Part shown: positions 42,077 through 51,464 of the stretch, one piece after another
Layout: every line of letters starts with the position of its first letter
How positions within the stretch are numbered: the first letter of the stretch is position 1
From: Nesterenkonia alkaliphila
GTDB lineage: Bacteria; Actinomycetota; Actinomycetes; Actinomycetales; Micrococcaceae
Assembly: GCF_009758175.1 (NCBI RefSeq)
Contig: NZ_WRPM01000072.1
Location: 1-57,195 of the forward strand
Length of the DNA stretch: 57,195 bases
Reading direction: 5' to 3'
Position numbers and translations under genes: made by a program
Notes under the pieces: generated by a model
Told to the model about the DNA's origin: nothing
The model's database searches: none
What the model saw: the letters and a program-made list of their open reading frames with translations, nothing else

Positions 42077-43360
42077 CTAACTCGGGTAGTGGCGCTCTGA
42101 GTAGCCGGTGTAGATCTGGCGGGGACGGCCGATCTTGGTGTTCCCGTCCTCCATCATCTCCCGCCACTGGGCGATCCAACCGGGCAGCCGGCCCAGGGCG
42201 AAGAGCACGGTGAACATCTTCTCCGGGAAACCCATGGCCTTATAGATCAGCCCGGTGTAGAAGTCCACATTGGGGTAGAGCTTGCGCTCCACGAAGTAAT
42301 CGTCCTCCAGGGCCACTGCCTCCAGGCGCTGAGCGATGTCAAAGAGCTCATCATCGCCGCCCAGCTTGGCCAGCAGGTCATCGGCAAGGCCCTTGACGAT
42401 GCGGGCGCGCGGATCGTAGTTCTTGTACACCCGGTGGCCGAAGCCCATCAGCCGGATCCCTGCCTCCTTGTTCTTGACCTTGGTCATGAACTCCTCGGGC
42501 TTCATATCCGAGGCCTGGATCTCGCGCAGCATCTTCAGCACCGCCTCGTTGGCGCCGCCGTGGGCCGGGCCGTAGAGGGCGTTGACCCCGGCGGAGACCG
42601 AGGCGAAGAGGTTGGCCTGGGCAGAGCCGACCAGCCGCACTGTGGAGGTGGAGCAGTTCTGCTCATGGTCGGCGTGCAGGATCAGCAGGATGTCCAGTGC
42701 CTTAGCAATGTCCGGATCCACCTCAAAGGGCTCTGCCGGAACTCCGAAGCAGCCGCGCAGGAAGTTCTCCACCAGGTTCAAGCTGTTATCCGGGTAGAGC
42801 ATCGGCTGGCCCACGGACTTCTTGAACGCATAGGCGGCAATCGTGGGCAGCTTTGCCAGCAGCCGGTAGGTGGAGCGCTCCACCTGGGCCGGGTCAAAGG
42901 GGTCCAGCGAATCCGGGTAGTAGGTGGAGAGCGCGGAGACCGCAGAGGAGAGCACCGGCATCGGATGCGCATCGCGCGGGAATCCGGAGAAGAAGTTCTT
43001 CAGCTCCTCATGCAGCAGAGTGTGCCGCCGGGTGAGGCTGTCGAACTCCTCCAGCTGCTGCTGGGTGGGCAGCTCGCCGTAGATCAGCAGGTAGCTGACC
43101 TCCAGGAAGCTGGACTTCTCAGCCAGCTGCTCGATCGGGTAGCCGCGGTAGCGCAGGATCCCCTCAGCGCCGTCGATATAGGTGACCGCCGATTTGGTGT
43201 TGGCGGTGTTCATGAACCCGGGGTCGTAGGTGACCGCACCGGTGGTCTTCAGCAGCGGAGCGATGCTCAGCCCGTGGTTTCCTTCAACGGCGGACTCCAC
43301 CGGAAGCTCAAGGTCATGGCCCTGGTACTCCAGACGCGCTGGGGTGGTCTGCTCGCTCAC
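42077..43360 (-). CDS. gltA: Citrate synthase
   Basis: GltA condenses oxaloacetate and acetyl-CoA. The 427-residue protein starts VSEQTTPARLEYQGHDLELPV and shows DPGFMNTANTKSAVTYIDGAEGILRYRGYPIEQLA, HADHEQNCSTSTVRLVGS, LYGPAHGGANEAVLKML and the signature GFGHRVYKNYDPRA, with catalytic His and Asp. GTG 43360 has AAGGAGA five bases upstream; the frame is open ten codons further. It is convergent with the dapD unit. Confidence 0.97.
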   Translation of the reverse strand: MSEQTTPARLEYQGHDLELPVESAVEGNHGLSIAPLLKTTGAVTYDPGFMNTANTKSAVTYIDGAEGILRYRGYPIEQLAEKSSFLEVSYLLIYGELPTQQQLEEFDSLTRRHTLLHEELKNFFSGFPRDAHPMPVLSSAVSALSTYYPDSLDPFDPAQVERSTYRLLAKLPTIAAYAFKKSVGQPMLYPDNSLNLVENFLRGCFGVPAEPFEVDPDIAKALDILLILHADHEQNCSTSTVRLVGSAQANLFASVSAGVNALYGPAHGGANEAVLKMLREIQASDMKPEEFMTKVKNKEAGIRLMGFGHRVYKNYDPRARIVKGLADDLLAKLGGDDELFDIAQRLEAVALEDDYFVERKLYPNVDFYTGLIYKAMGFPEKMFTVLFALGRLPGWIAQWREMMEDGNTKIGRPRQIYTGYSERHYPS

Positions 43361-43428
43361 TGGTTCTCCTTCACTCTTCAGGACATACACATGTCACAAC
43401 ACCCGTAAACCTACCTTGTCGGATGCCT

Positions 43429-44544
43429 CTAAGTTAAACGCTGCGCTGCGGAGGTGATGCGCTCATCACTGGCGGTGAGCGCCACCCGGATGTACCCCTG
43501 GCCGGCCTCACCGTAGAAAACACCGGGGCCCACCAGGATGCCGCGCTCGGCCATGCCGCTCACCAGCTCCCAGGTGCCCACAGGATGTTCATCTGCCCCT
43601 GATGCGGCCCGGCACCAGAGGTAGAGCCCAGCCTGGGAGTGCTCCACGGCAAACCCTGCGGCCTCCAGGGCAGGTTTCAGCACGGCACGACGCCGCCGGT
43701 ACAGCTCACGCTGGGCACTCACATGCACGTCATCACTGACTGCCGCTGCCAGAGCCGCCTGGACCGGGGCAGGCATGATCATTCCCGCGTGCTTGCGGGT
43801 GTTCACCAGATTGCCGATCAGCTCCGGACAGCCAGCGGCAAAGGCAGCCCGGTAGCCGGCCAGATTGGACTGCTTGGAGACGCTGTAGACCGCCAGGAGG
43901 CCCTGGTGGGAGCTGCCGGCGACCTGCGGGTCGAGGATGGAGGGCACCTGCTGCACCTCCCAGGGCAGTTCCGCATAGCACTCATCGGAGGCCACCACGG
44001 CCCCGATCCGGCGGGCCAGCTGAACTGCAGAGGCGAGCCGGGCGGCGTCGTCGACTCTTCCGGTGGGATTTCCCGGTGAGTTCAGCCAGATCAGCTTCAC
44101 CCGGCTCAGCGTCTGTTCATCGAGACTGTGCAGGTCATCGGTGGCCAGGGACTGCGCCCCCGCGATCCGGGCGCCCATCTCATAGGTGGGATAGGCGATC
44201 CGCGGGTAGACCACGATGTCTTCAGGCCCCAGACCCAGCAGTGTGGGCAGCCAGGCCACCAGCTCCTTGGAGCCGATAGTGGGCAGGATATTGGCCGGAT
44301 CCAGGCCCGGGACCCCGCGGCGCCGGGCGAACCAGTCCGCGATCGCCTCGCGCAGCCGTGCCGTGCCGTGGGTGGTGGGGTAGCCGGGCGCATCTGCGGC
44401 GGAGCTCAGAGCCCGCTGGATCACCTCAGGGGTGGGGTCCACCGGGGTGCCGATGGAGAGGTTCACCACGCCCTGGGGATGCTGCTCAGCGAGCTCCCGG
44501 TATGGGGCCATCGCCTCCCAGGGATATTCAGGCAGGGTCAACAC
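43429..44544 (-). CDS. dapC: Succinyldiaminopimelate transaminase
   Basis: The 371-residue PLP enzyme is an aspartate-aminotransferase fold type I protein: YREL...VVNLSIGTPVDPTPEVIQ at the N-terminus, IWLNSPGNPTGRV, VASDECYAEL, and the PLP Lys in SVSKQSNLAGYR. The N-terminal LPEYPWE and its place beside fdxA, near dapD, match the actinobacterial DapC in lysine and diaminopimelate synthesis. GTG start with GGAGG seven bases upstream. fdxA lies 107 bases upstream on the same strand. Confidence 0.88.
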   Translation of the reverse strand: MLTLPEYPWEAMAPYRELAEQHPQGVVNLSIGTPVDPTPEVIQRALSSAADAPGYPTTHGTARLREAIADWFARRRGVPGLDPANILPTIGSKELVAWLPTLLGLGPEDIVVYPRIAYPTYEMGARIAGAQSLATDDLHSLDEQTLSRVKLIWLNSPGNPTGRVDDAARLASAVQLARRIGAVVASDECYAELPWEVQQVPSILDPQVAGSSHQGLLAVYSVSKQSNLAGYRAAFAAGCPELIGNLVNTRKHAGMIMPAPVQAALAAAVSDDVHVSAQRELYRRRRAVLKPALEAAGFAVEHSQAGLYLWCRAASGADEHPVGTWELVSGMAERGILVGPGVFYGEAGQGYIRVALTASDERITSAAQRLT

Positions 44545-44569
44545 CTAGGTTCCTCCTCATCCCTGAGTC

Positions 44570-44581
44570 GAGTGCGCACTC
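44570..44581. promoter_or_regulatory. 12-bp palindrome upstream of dapC
   Basis: GAGTGCGCACTC is a perfect palindrome, 25 bases upstream of the dapC start. It could be an operator or half-site pair; no regulator is assigned. Confidence 0.25.
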
Positions 44582-44650
44582 TGTGCAGTATTCTCCCGGG
44601 CAGCCCGCCCGAACTGCTGCCCAATCTGCGCAGTCAGGGCAGCCGGGTCA

Positions 44651-44974
44651 TCAGTTCTGCTCTTGGGGCGGCAGTGCCTGGATGACCTCGTGGTCCTTTT
44701 CGATCAGACCGAGCTTGGCGGCGCCGCCGGGTGAGCCGATGTCGTCGAAGAACTCCACATTGGCCCGATAGTACTCGTTCCACTCCTGGGGCAGGTCATC
44801 CTCGTAGTAGATTGCCTCCACGGGGCAGACCGGCTCACAGGCGCCGCAGTCCACGCATTCGTCCGGGTGGATGTAGAGCATCCGGTCGCCCTCGTAGATG
44901 CAGTCCACGGGGCATTCGTCGATGCAGGCCTTGTCCTTGAGGTCCACACAGGGCAGCGCGATCACATAGGTCAT
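44651..44974 (-). CDS. fdxA: 7Fe-type ferredoxin
   Basis: The 107-residue protein starts MTYVIALPCVDLKDKACIDECPVDCIYEG and continues with CVDCGACEPVCPVEAIYYEDD. This spacing is the [3Fe-4S][4Fe-4S] ferredoxin of actinobacteria (FdxA), an electron carrier. The ATG is at 44974; the open frame upstream is not part of the protein. Its location before dapC is conserved in actinobacteria. Confidence 0.95.
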   Translation of the reverse strand: MTYVIALPCVDLKDKACIDECPVDCIYEGDRMLYIHPDECVDCGACEPVCPVEAIYYEDDLPQEWNEYYRANVEFFDDIGSPGGAAKLGLIEKDHEVIQALPPQEQN

Positions 44975-44982
44975 AGTGCTCT

Positions 44983-45552
44983 TCAGTCTACCGGCCCGGC
45001 GGGGTGCTGTGGGCCGCGCGAACCGGCGGCGTCTGCCACCAGGACCCATTTGACCAGCAGCATTGCGGCGATGGTCACCCCCGCGCAGCCCAACCACCAG
45101 ACCAGGGAGGCGATCACCGGCCCGGGAAGGGTCTCGAAGGCCAGCGGGGAGTAGGGCACCACCAGCTGGTCGGGACCGGGCCACAGGTAGGCGGCGGTGG
45201 CCACAGTGAAGGCGGCCACGCCCATCAGGGTGGGATCGGCCAGGGAGCGGGCCGTGGTGCCGGCCCAGACCATGCCCAGCAGCAGGATCAGCAGCCCCAG
45301 GGCAGCGCCCCAGGGCAGGACCACCCCGGAGTCCACCTCGCCGAGCATCCAGATATTCCCATGCAGCAGGGTGCCCAGGATTCCCAGTACGACGCCGCAG
45401 AGCAGGCTGATGCCCAGCATCACCGGGCGCGGCAGCACCGGCCCTTCGGGGCGCTGCCGCTGCTGCTGGAGCCCCGGCAGGTAGGCCGCGTTGGGCTCAC
45501 CGGTGGGAGCCTCCGGCGGGAGTGCGGGTTCGGGGCGCTGCTGGCTGGTCAT
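44983..45552 (-). CDS. Multi-pass membrane protein of unknown function
   Basis: The 189-residue protein has a ~40-residue Pro/Gln-rich N-terminus followed by four hydrophobic segments (VMLGISLLCGVVLGILGTLLHG, LPWGAALGLLILLLGMVW, TLMGVAAFTVATAAYLW and IASLVWWLGCAGVTIAAMLLVKW). It resembles small DUF6113-type membrane proteins seen between typA and fdxA in Micrococcales, though I am not certain. It begins two bases after typA ends and stops eight bases before fdxA begins. Confidence 0.75.
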   Translation of the reverse strand: MTSQQRPEPALPPEAPTGEPNAAYLPGLQQQRQRPEGPVLPRPVMLGISLLCGVVLGILGTLLHGNIWMLGEVDSGVVLPWGAALGLLILLLGMVWAGTTARSLADPTLMGVAAFTVATAAYLWPGPDQLVVPYSPLAFETLPGPVIASLVWWLGCAGVTIAAMLLVKWVLVADAAGSRGPQHPAGPVD

Positions 45553-45554
45553 GC

Positions 45555-47477
45555 TCAGGCTGCTGATGCCTGCTTCTTGCGGCGGCCGGCCTTCATCCGC
45601 TCAGAGCTGTCCAGGATGACTTTGCGGATGCGGATGGATTCGGGGGTGACCTCCACGCATTCGTCATCGTTGGCGAATTCCAGGGACTCCTCCAGCGTCA
45701 GCTTCAGCGGTGGGGTGAGCCCCTCGAAGCTGTCAGCGGAGGCGGCGCGCATATTGGTGAGCTTCTTCTCCTTGGTGATGTTGACTTCCATATCCTCGTT
45801 GCGGGAGTTGATGCCCACCACCTGACCCTCGTAGACCTCGGAGGTGGCCTCGACGAAGAACGTGCCGCGCTCCTGGAGGTTGATCATGGCGAATGGGGTG
45901 GCCACACCGGCCCGGTCGGCCACCAGGGAGCCGGAGCTGCGGTATTCGATCTCGCCCTTCCACGGCTCGTAGCCGGCGGCGTAGCTGGAGGCGATGCCTG
46001 CTCCGCGGGTGATGGTCAGGAAGGTGGTGCGGAAACCGATCAGGCCGCGGGCAGGGACGCTGAACTCCATGCGGACCCAGCCTGAGCCGGAGTTGGACAT
46101 GGTGGTCATAGTGCCCTTGCGGGCGGCCAGCAGCTGAGTGATCGCGCCCATGTACTCCTCGGGGGCGTCGATGGTCATGGCTTCCATGGGCTCATGCAGC
46201 TTGCCGTCGATCTCCTTGGTGACCACCTGGGGCTTGCCCACGGTGAGCTCGAAGCCTTCGCGGCGCATCTGCTCCACCAGGATGGCCAGGGCCAGCTCGC
46301 CGCGGCCCTGCACCTCCCAGGTGTCGGGCCGCTCAGTGGGCAGCACCTTGATGGAGACGTTGCCGATGAGTTCCTTGTCCAGGCGGTCCTTGACCTGGCG
46401 GGCGGTGACCTTAGCGCCCTTGACCCGGCCGGCCATGGGTGAGGTGTTGATACCGATGGTCATGGAGATGGCTGGATCGTCCACCACGATGTTCGGCAGC
46501 GGCTTGGGGTTCTCCAGGTCGGTCAGAGTCTCGCCGATCATGATGTCGGAGATGCCGGCCACTGCCACGATCTCGCCGGGGCCTGCGGACTCGGCGGGCA
46601 CCCGCTCCAGGCCCTTGGTGGCCAGCAGCTCGGTGATCTTTACGGTCTTGGTGGTGCCGTCCTTGCGGGCCCAGGCCACCTGCTGGTTCTTGCGCAGGGT
46701 GCCGTTGAACACGCGCAGCAGCGCCAGCCGGCCCAGGAATGGGGAGGCATCCAGGTTTGTGACGTGGGCCTGGAGGACCTCGGCGTCGTCGTAGGTGGGA
46801 GCCGGGACGTGTTCCAGGATGGTCTCGAAGAGCGGCTCGAGATCCTCGTTCGCCGGCAGACCGCCGTCTGCGGGCTGCTCAGCGGAGGCGCGGCCCGCTT
46901 TGCCCGAGGCGTAGACAATGGGCAGATCAAGCACGGCGTCCACGTCCAGCTCCGGGTTCTCCTCGGCCACATCAGAGGCCAGGCCCAGCAGCAGGTCCAT
47001 CGTGTCAGAGACCACCCCGTCGATGCGGGCATCGGGCCGGTCAGTTTTGTTGACCACCAGGATCACCGGAAGCGAGGCCTGCAGGGCCTTGCGCAGCACA
47101 AAGCGGGTCTGCGGCAGGGGCCCCTCGGAGGCGTCCACCAGCAGCACCACACCGTCCACCATGGACAGGCCGCGCTCGACCTCACCGCCGAAGTCGGCGT
47201 GGCCGGGGGTGTCGATGATGTTCATGGTCACCGACTCGGCTTGGGCGATCCGGGTGGCGGCCGGGCCGTTGTAGAACACGGTGGTGTTCTTGGCCAGGAT
47301 GGTGATGCCCTTCTCCTTCTCCAGGTCACCGGAGTCCATCACCCGGTCTTCGAGGTCGCCGTGGCCGCCGACTGCTTTGGTCTGGCGGAGCATGGCGTCG
47401 ACCAGGGTCGTCTTGCCGTGGTCGACGTGGGCGACGATCGCGACATTGCGCAGATCATTGCGTGACACAGTGCTCAT
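45555..47477 (-). CDS. typA: Ribosome-associated translational GTPase TypA/BipA
   Basis: TypA is an EF-G-like GTPase that binds ribosomes and supports assembly and stress adaptation. The 640-residue product shows [16 protein letters not shown] (G1), [14 protein letters not shown] (G3), [10 protein letters not shown] (G4), and the TypA-specific C-terminal domain ([26 protein letters not shown]). ATG 47477 is used; no good ribosome-binding site is seen, and an in-frame TTG at 47498 is possible. A copy of ACGACGACGCC (46782-46792) encodes YDDA. Confidence 0.96.
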   Translation of the reverse strand: MSTVSRNDLRNVAIVAHVDHGKTTLVDAMLRQTKAVGGHGDLEDRVMDSGDLEKEKGITILAKNTTVFYNGPAATRIAQAESVTMNIIDTPGHADFGGEVERGLSMVDGVVLLVDASEGPLPQTRFVLRKALQASLPVILVVNKTDRPDARIDGVVSDTMDLLLGLASDVAEENPELDVDAVLDLPIVYASGKAGRASAEQPADGGLPANEDLEPLFETILEHVPAPTYDDAEVLQAHVTNLDASPFLGRLALLRVFNGTLRKNQQVAWARKDGTTKTVKITELLATKGLERVPAESAGPGEIVAVAGISDIMIGETLTDLENPKPLPNIVVDDPAISMTIGINTSPMAGRVKGAKVTARQVKDRLDKELIGNVSIKVLPTERPDTWEVQGRGELALAILVEQMRREGFELTVGKPQVVTKEIDGKLHEPMEAMTIDAPEEYMGAITQLLAARKGTMTTMSNSGSGWVRMEFSVPARGLIGFRTTFLTITRGAGIASSYAAGYEPWKGEIEYRSSGSLVADRAGVATPFAMINLQERGTFFVEATSEVYEGQVVGINSRNEDMEVNITKEKKLTNMRAASADSFEGLTPPLKLTLEESLEFANDDECVEVTPESIRIRKVILDSSERMKAGRRKKQASAA

Positions 47478-47569
47478 GGGTGAAGAAGGACCTTCCAAAA
47501 TCTAGGGATTGCTGAGCGCAGACATAACATGCTCAACCCCACCAGTGTACGCGCCTCGGGGCTGTGGGA

Positions 47570-47989
47570 TTATTCCAGCAGCTCCCAGCCGAGCCGGTCG
47601 GCCGCCTTCTGGTCGAAAGTGACAGTCTTATGCGCCCCGAGGAGCCGGTGGGTCTGGTCGATGAGCGCATCCTGGAAGTCCGCACCTTCGTAGGCCCGGT
47701 CCAGCGCGTACTCTACCGACTCGCCGTCCTCGAACTCGAACACAGGGGTCTTGAGCAGGCGGGCGATCAGGTCGAGGCACGCGAGGCGTGGGAGCTTGTA
47801 GGTGCGCCTGAGGACAAAGTAGAACTCTGTGAGCGTCAGCTGCGTGACAAGTCCGGGTTTCTGGGGGCTGAGACGCAAGATGAACCGACGCGCGGTCTCT
47901 TTCTGCGGGTCAGCCCCCGGCACATAGGCGCGCAGCAGTACGTTGGTGTCAACCCCAACAACCTCCTGAACAAGGGGAAAAGCCGGCAC
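47570..47989 (-). CDS. PIN-domain toxin (VapC-like)
   Basis: The 139-residue protein has the four PIN-domain acidic positions: D14 (VDTNVLLR), E55 (TLTEFYFVL), D104 (GADFQDAL) and D126 (TFDQKAA). PIN toxins are Mg-dependent RNases that cleave tRNA or rRNA. GTG 47989 starts six bases after the antitoxin stop, so the pair is co-translated. Surrounding DNA is less G+C-rich than the core genes, hinting at acquisition. Confidence 0.88.
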   Translation of the reverse strand: MPAFPLVQEVVGVDTNVLLRAYVPGADPQKETARRFILRLSPQKPGLVTQLTLTEFYFVLRRTYKLPRLACLDLIARLLKTPVFEFEDGESVEYALDRAYEGADFQDALIDQTHRLLGAHKTVTFDQKAADRLGWELLE

Positions 47990-47994
47990 TGCGG

Positions 47995-48273
47995 CTACAC
48001 CTCCTCGGAGTCGTCAGGCTCGCCCAGGGCCCATGCCTGAGCAGCCGCGTCGTTCAACTCCTCGATGGTGAGGGGCCGCGTCACAGGTGATCGCAGGTTC
48101 TCATCCGCCCACCGGAAGGTCTCCTCAACCCTCACGGTCATCGGTGTGACCATCAGCTCTCCCTGCGAGTTCTCCCAGAACCGGAGCTTGCTCCCGGGGG
48201 TGATGTTGTAGCGCTCGCGAATCTCTTTTGGAATGGTGATCTGCGCTTTGCTCGTGACTGTCGCAATCGACAT
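47995..48273 (-). CDS. AbrB/MazE/SpoVT-type antitoxin (VapB-like)
   Basis: The 92-residue protein begins MSIATVTSKAQITIPKEIRERYNITPGSKLRFWENSQGEL, the swapped-hairpin AbrB DNA-binding domain, and the rest (residues 45-92) is an acidic, helical tail suited to binding a toxin. It precedes a PIN toxin gene. Antitoxins of this class repress their own operon. AGGAG seven bases before the ATG supports the start. Confidence 0.88.
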   Translation of the reverse strand: MSIATVTSKAQITIPKEIRERYNITPGSKLRFWENSQGELMVTPMTVRVEETFRWADENLRSPVTRPLTIEELNDAAAQAWALGEPDDSEEV

Positions 48274-48505
48274 GTCATTACTCCTGTCGTCGTCTCCTTA
48301 CAAAAGGATACCCAAGGTAAGGCAGGCAGTGGAAGGGCTGGGCACGGGGCCCTAGACATCACCGACGACGCCATGAACGCTGCCCTCCTAGGTGCCTATC
48401 AGGCCGGTGCACGCGACACTGTCCGACGGAGGAACCTGCCGCGCCGGCCACCCAGCCCCAGCAAAAGCTTGATAGAAGCTGAACAGCTGAGTAACGTGAC
48501 GGGGG

Positions 48506-51445
48506 ATGCTCTCCCGCTATGCCAACCGTGTGACCCGCACTATTGCGGTCCTGCTCACCTGCCTGCTGCTGGGCGTCACCATGATCGCAGCCTCTCAGAT
48601 CTCCGAGCATTCTGAGACAGTAGTCGGCACCGCGGTGGATGAGAACTGGCGTGGGCACTACGACCTGCTGGTCACCGCGGAAGGCGGGCTCTCCGAGGCT
48701 GCCGAGGAGACGGACGGGCTCATCGAGCAGAACTTCTCCACCATCCGCGCCGGTGAGAGTATCAGTGAGGATCAGCTCACCGCGGTGGCGGAGATGGCCG
48801 AGGTGGAGGTCTCCGCTCCCCTGGCGTTCGTGGGCCAGTTCGCCAACCCCTCTTACAGCGTTCCAGTCGGTGTGAGCGTGGACGAGGACTGGTCCACCAG
48901 TGAGTTCTTCAGCACTCCCCGCGCTTTCGAGGGCACCATCACTACCTACTATCACGATGAGTTGGGGCGGCATCAGCTGGGTCAACGGCCCGACGGGCAT
49001 TTCATGATCACCGGCATTGGGGATGAGGAGATCGTGCTGCAGTGGTGGGACGATGAGCAGGGCACCGGCATCTCCGAACGGCACTCCCGCACCGCGCCTG
49101 GCATACAGGTGATCGACGTTCCTGAGAGCGAGCTCTGTGAATGCCTCGCGCTGGTGCCCGTGCATTCCCTCACCGAGGATGAGGGAGCCCAGGTGGGCAG
49201 CCTGGTCAACGAGGGCCATACCACCACCTATCTCGCCCTGGAGGATCCCGCCGATCTCGAGCAGGCCCTCGCAGCGGTACCCGGGCCTGCCACGGTCTAC
49301 ACCACCTATGAGGTAGTCCCAGAGCTGCACAGCAATATGGTGGCGGTAGATCCAGTGGCCGAGCGAGCACTGCTCGACCAGAGCGGGGCATTCTTGGATT
49401 CGCTCATCGAGTTTGAACAGCTGCAGGAGACCCTCGGCGATGGACCCTGCCAGGGGAACCCGGCGGATGAGCGAGCCCCCGGTGAGTGCCTGGCTGACCT
49501 GGTGGACCCCGAGCGGTACGAGCAGATCCACACCCGAGTCTTCCATGGGAACCCGGCCCAGGAGGGTGGCTCCACGGAGTACGACGACGCAGCCAACGCC
49601 GTCGGAGCCCCCGGCGGACCGATCATCCCGATCATCTACTCGGAGACCGAATACCCCGAGATGACCGCAGAGGCCAGCTTCCCTGAGTTGGCCGCGTTCG
49701 AGGGGCTCAGCTACCAGGAGGCCACCAGCTTTCAGTTCTACCAACAGGTGCTGCAGGGCGAGCGCCCGCAAGAGCCCGCGGTGCAGGAGGTGAACCTCAC
49801 CGAGGAGCTGACTCCTTTTGTCTACGAGGGTTTCGACATCACCTTCGGCCTGGGCGACTGGGATGCCCCGGAGATCTCCGGCTCCGCCGATAGCAGCGCC
49901 GGGACCTCCACCTCTCTTCCCGGGCGGGCTGACCGGAGCCGCCCTAGTCCCGAACAGCAGGCCCAGGCCCCAGACGGGGTGCAGACCGCCCTGGTCAATG
50001 AGCCGCAGGGGCGCTACTTCCTGGATACTGCGATGACCTCAAGCGAGCAGCGGTACCGCCCCTGGAGTGCCAACTACAATATGAACCCGCCCAGTGGTGC
50101 CCTGCTCGCCCCGGTCGGAAGCTACACCCCCGGGCTTGAGGGAGCCTCGGATGAGGCCTCCTACGTACCCCTGGGCATGTACGCCGAGGCAGAGGCGGAG
50201 ATCGCCCAGCCCGGTGACTTCCAGGGCATGCCGCTTCCGCCGTCCTTCAGCGGGCGCGGCGCACTGCTCAGCTCTCCGGGAGTGATCACCACCATGCGTG
50301 GGTTCGAGCAGTACCGCGGGGAGGTCGAGGCTGATGTGCTGCGGGTCAGGGTCGCAGATGTGGAGGGCTACTCCGCGGAGAACCTCGGCTATATCGAGGA
50401 TGTGGCCGAGCAGATCCGGGAGCTGGGACTCGACGTCCAGGTAGTAGCCGGGTCATCCCTGGCACCGGTGGCCATCTATCTCCCTGAGTTTCACGAAGAT
50501 GGTACAGACCTGGGCTGGACCATCGAGGAATGGACCTCCCTGGGGGCAGCGGTTCAGGCGGAGCAGGCGCAGATGTCCGCCTCCTGGCTGCTGCTGGTGG
50601 TGGCACTGGCAGGCGTGACGGTCCTGGCCTGCGCCGTGCAGCTGGCCGGCACCCGGCCCAGGCGCAGGGAGGCCGCCATGCTGATCTCCCTGGGCTGGAC
50701 CCGCAACCGGGTGCGCCGGTGGTTCCTGGCCGAGGACCTGCCCGCCGTGCTGCTGGTGGGAGCCGCTGCAGCTGCAGCTGTTGCGCTGTCCACCTCCGCC
50801 GCGGCTCGGCTCGGCGGACTGGCAGCCTCGGCAGCCTTCTTTGTGGCGGTACTGGCCGGTGTGGTCGCTGCAGCCTCCCCGGCAAGTCAGCACCGCAGGC
50901 TCTCCCAGGGTTCGGCCCAACCTGCCACGAAGCCCGCAGTGATCGGCCGGAGACTGGCCTGGTCCTCCCCCGGCTCCGTGGCTATGACCGCACTGGCACT
51001 GCTGGTACTGGTCACCACGGCAGTGACGTTCGTTCTGGTGATCGTCACTGCTCGCAGCCAAGCCGGAGTGACCCGGATCGCCGGCCTGGTCAACGCCGAG
51101 GTGCTGCTGCCGCAGACAGTATTGGCAGCCGGTGCCGTCACAGCGGGTGTGGTGATGTTTGTAATGGCGATCAGACAGACCCTGCGCCAGGCCAGGAAGC
51201 AGCACCGGATGCTGCTGACCACCGGTTGGCCACTGGCCTGCCTGGCCTCCTCCATCCGCGCCCAGCTGCTGACCGCCCTGGCACCCGGGGCGGTGCTGGC
51301 GGTGCTGGTGGGTGCCGCTGCCATCGCAGCGTTGGATCACGATGCCCCCGCGCTGCTGGCCGGCGTGGTGCTCGGCGTCCCGGCCGCCGCAGCGGTGCTG
51401 GCCCTGGCCTGGTCGCACCGCTATGTGAGCCGGCAGGCCGGGTGA
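48506..51445 (+). CDS. Orphan FtsX-like permease with a very large extracellular domain
   Basis: The 979-residue protein has one N-terminal membrane segment (residues 12-29) and then ~650 extracellular residues. After that come seven hydrophobic segments in the C-terminal third (SWLLLVVALAGVTVLACAVQL, LPAVLLVGAAAAAAVAL, and others). The R-R-R-E-A-A-M-L-I-S-L-G-W motif is typical of FtsX/MacB permeases. No ATPase partner is adjacent. Cys-containing repeats (SELCECL, PCQGNPADERAPGECL) sit in the extracellular part. TAACGT lies 8 bases before the ATG. Function unknown. Confidence 0.8.
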   Translation: MLSRYANRVTRTIAVLLTCLLLGVTMIAASQISEHSETVVGTAVDENWRGHYDLLVTAEGGLSEAAEETDGLIEQNFSTIRAGESISEDQLTAVAEMAEVEVSAPLAFVGQFANPSYSVPVGVSVDEDWSTSEFFSTPRAFEGTITTYYHDELGRHQLGQRPDGHFMITGIGDEEIVLQWWDDEQGTGISERHSRTAPGIQVIDVPESELCECLALVPVHSLTEDEGAQVGSLVNEGHTTTYLALEDPADLEQALAAVPGPATVYTTYEVVPELHSNMVAVDPVAERALLDQSGAFLDSLIEFEQLQETLGDGPCQGNPADERAPGECLADLVDPERYEQIHTRVFHGNPAQEGGSTEYDDAANAVGAPGGPIIPIIYSETEYPEMTAEASFPELAAFEGLSYQEATSFQFYQQVLQGERPQEPAVQEVNLTEELTPFVYEGFDITFGLGDWDAPEISGSADSSAGTSTSLPGRADRSRPSPEQQAQAPDGVQTALVNEPQGRYFLDTAMTSSEQRYRPWSANYNMNPPSGALLAPVGSYTPGLEGASDEASYVPLGMYAEAEAEIAQPGDFQGMPLPPSFSGRGALLSSPGVITTMRGFEQYRGEVEADVLRVRVADVEGYSAENLGYIEDVAEQIRELGLDVQVVAGSSLAPVAIYLPEFHEDGTDLGWTIEEWTSLGAAVQAEQAQMSASWLLLVVALAGVTVLACAVQLAGTRPRRREAAMLISLGWTRNRVRRWFLAEDLPAVLLVGAAAAAAVALSTSAAARLGGLAASAAFFVAVLAGVVAAASPASQHRRLSQGSAQPATKPAVIGRRLAWSSPGSVAMTALALLVLVTTAVTFVLVIVTARSQAGVTRIAGLVNAEVLLPQTVLAAGAVTAGVVMFVMAIRQTLRQARKQHRMLLTTGWPLACLASSIRAQLLTALAPGAVLAVLVGAAAIAALDHDAPALLAGVVLGVPAAAAVLALAWSHRYVSRQAG

Positions 51446-51464
51446 AAGCGACGCTAGGCCAACC

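Noticed and set aside
48359-49771. A 470-codon open frame on the minus strand, antisense to the FtsX-like permease
   Set aside because: Its translation is low-complexity and has no recognisable motif. The plus strand has a coherent membrane-protein sequence, so this is a G+C-rich shadow frame.
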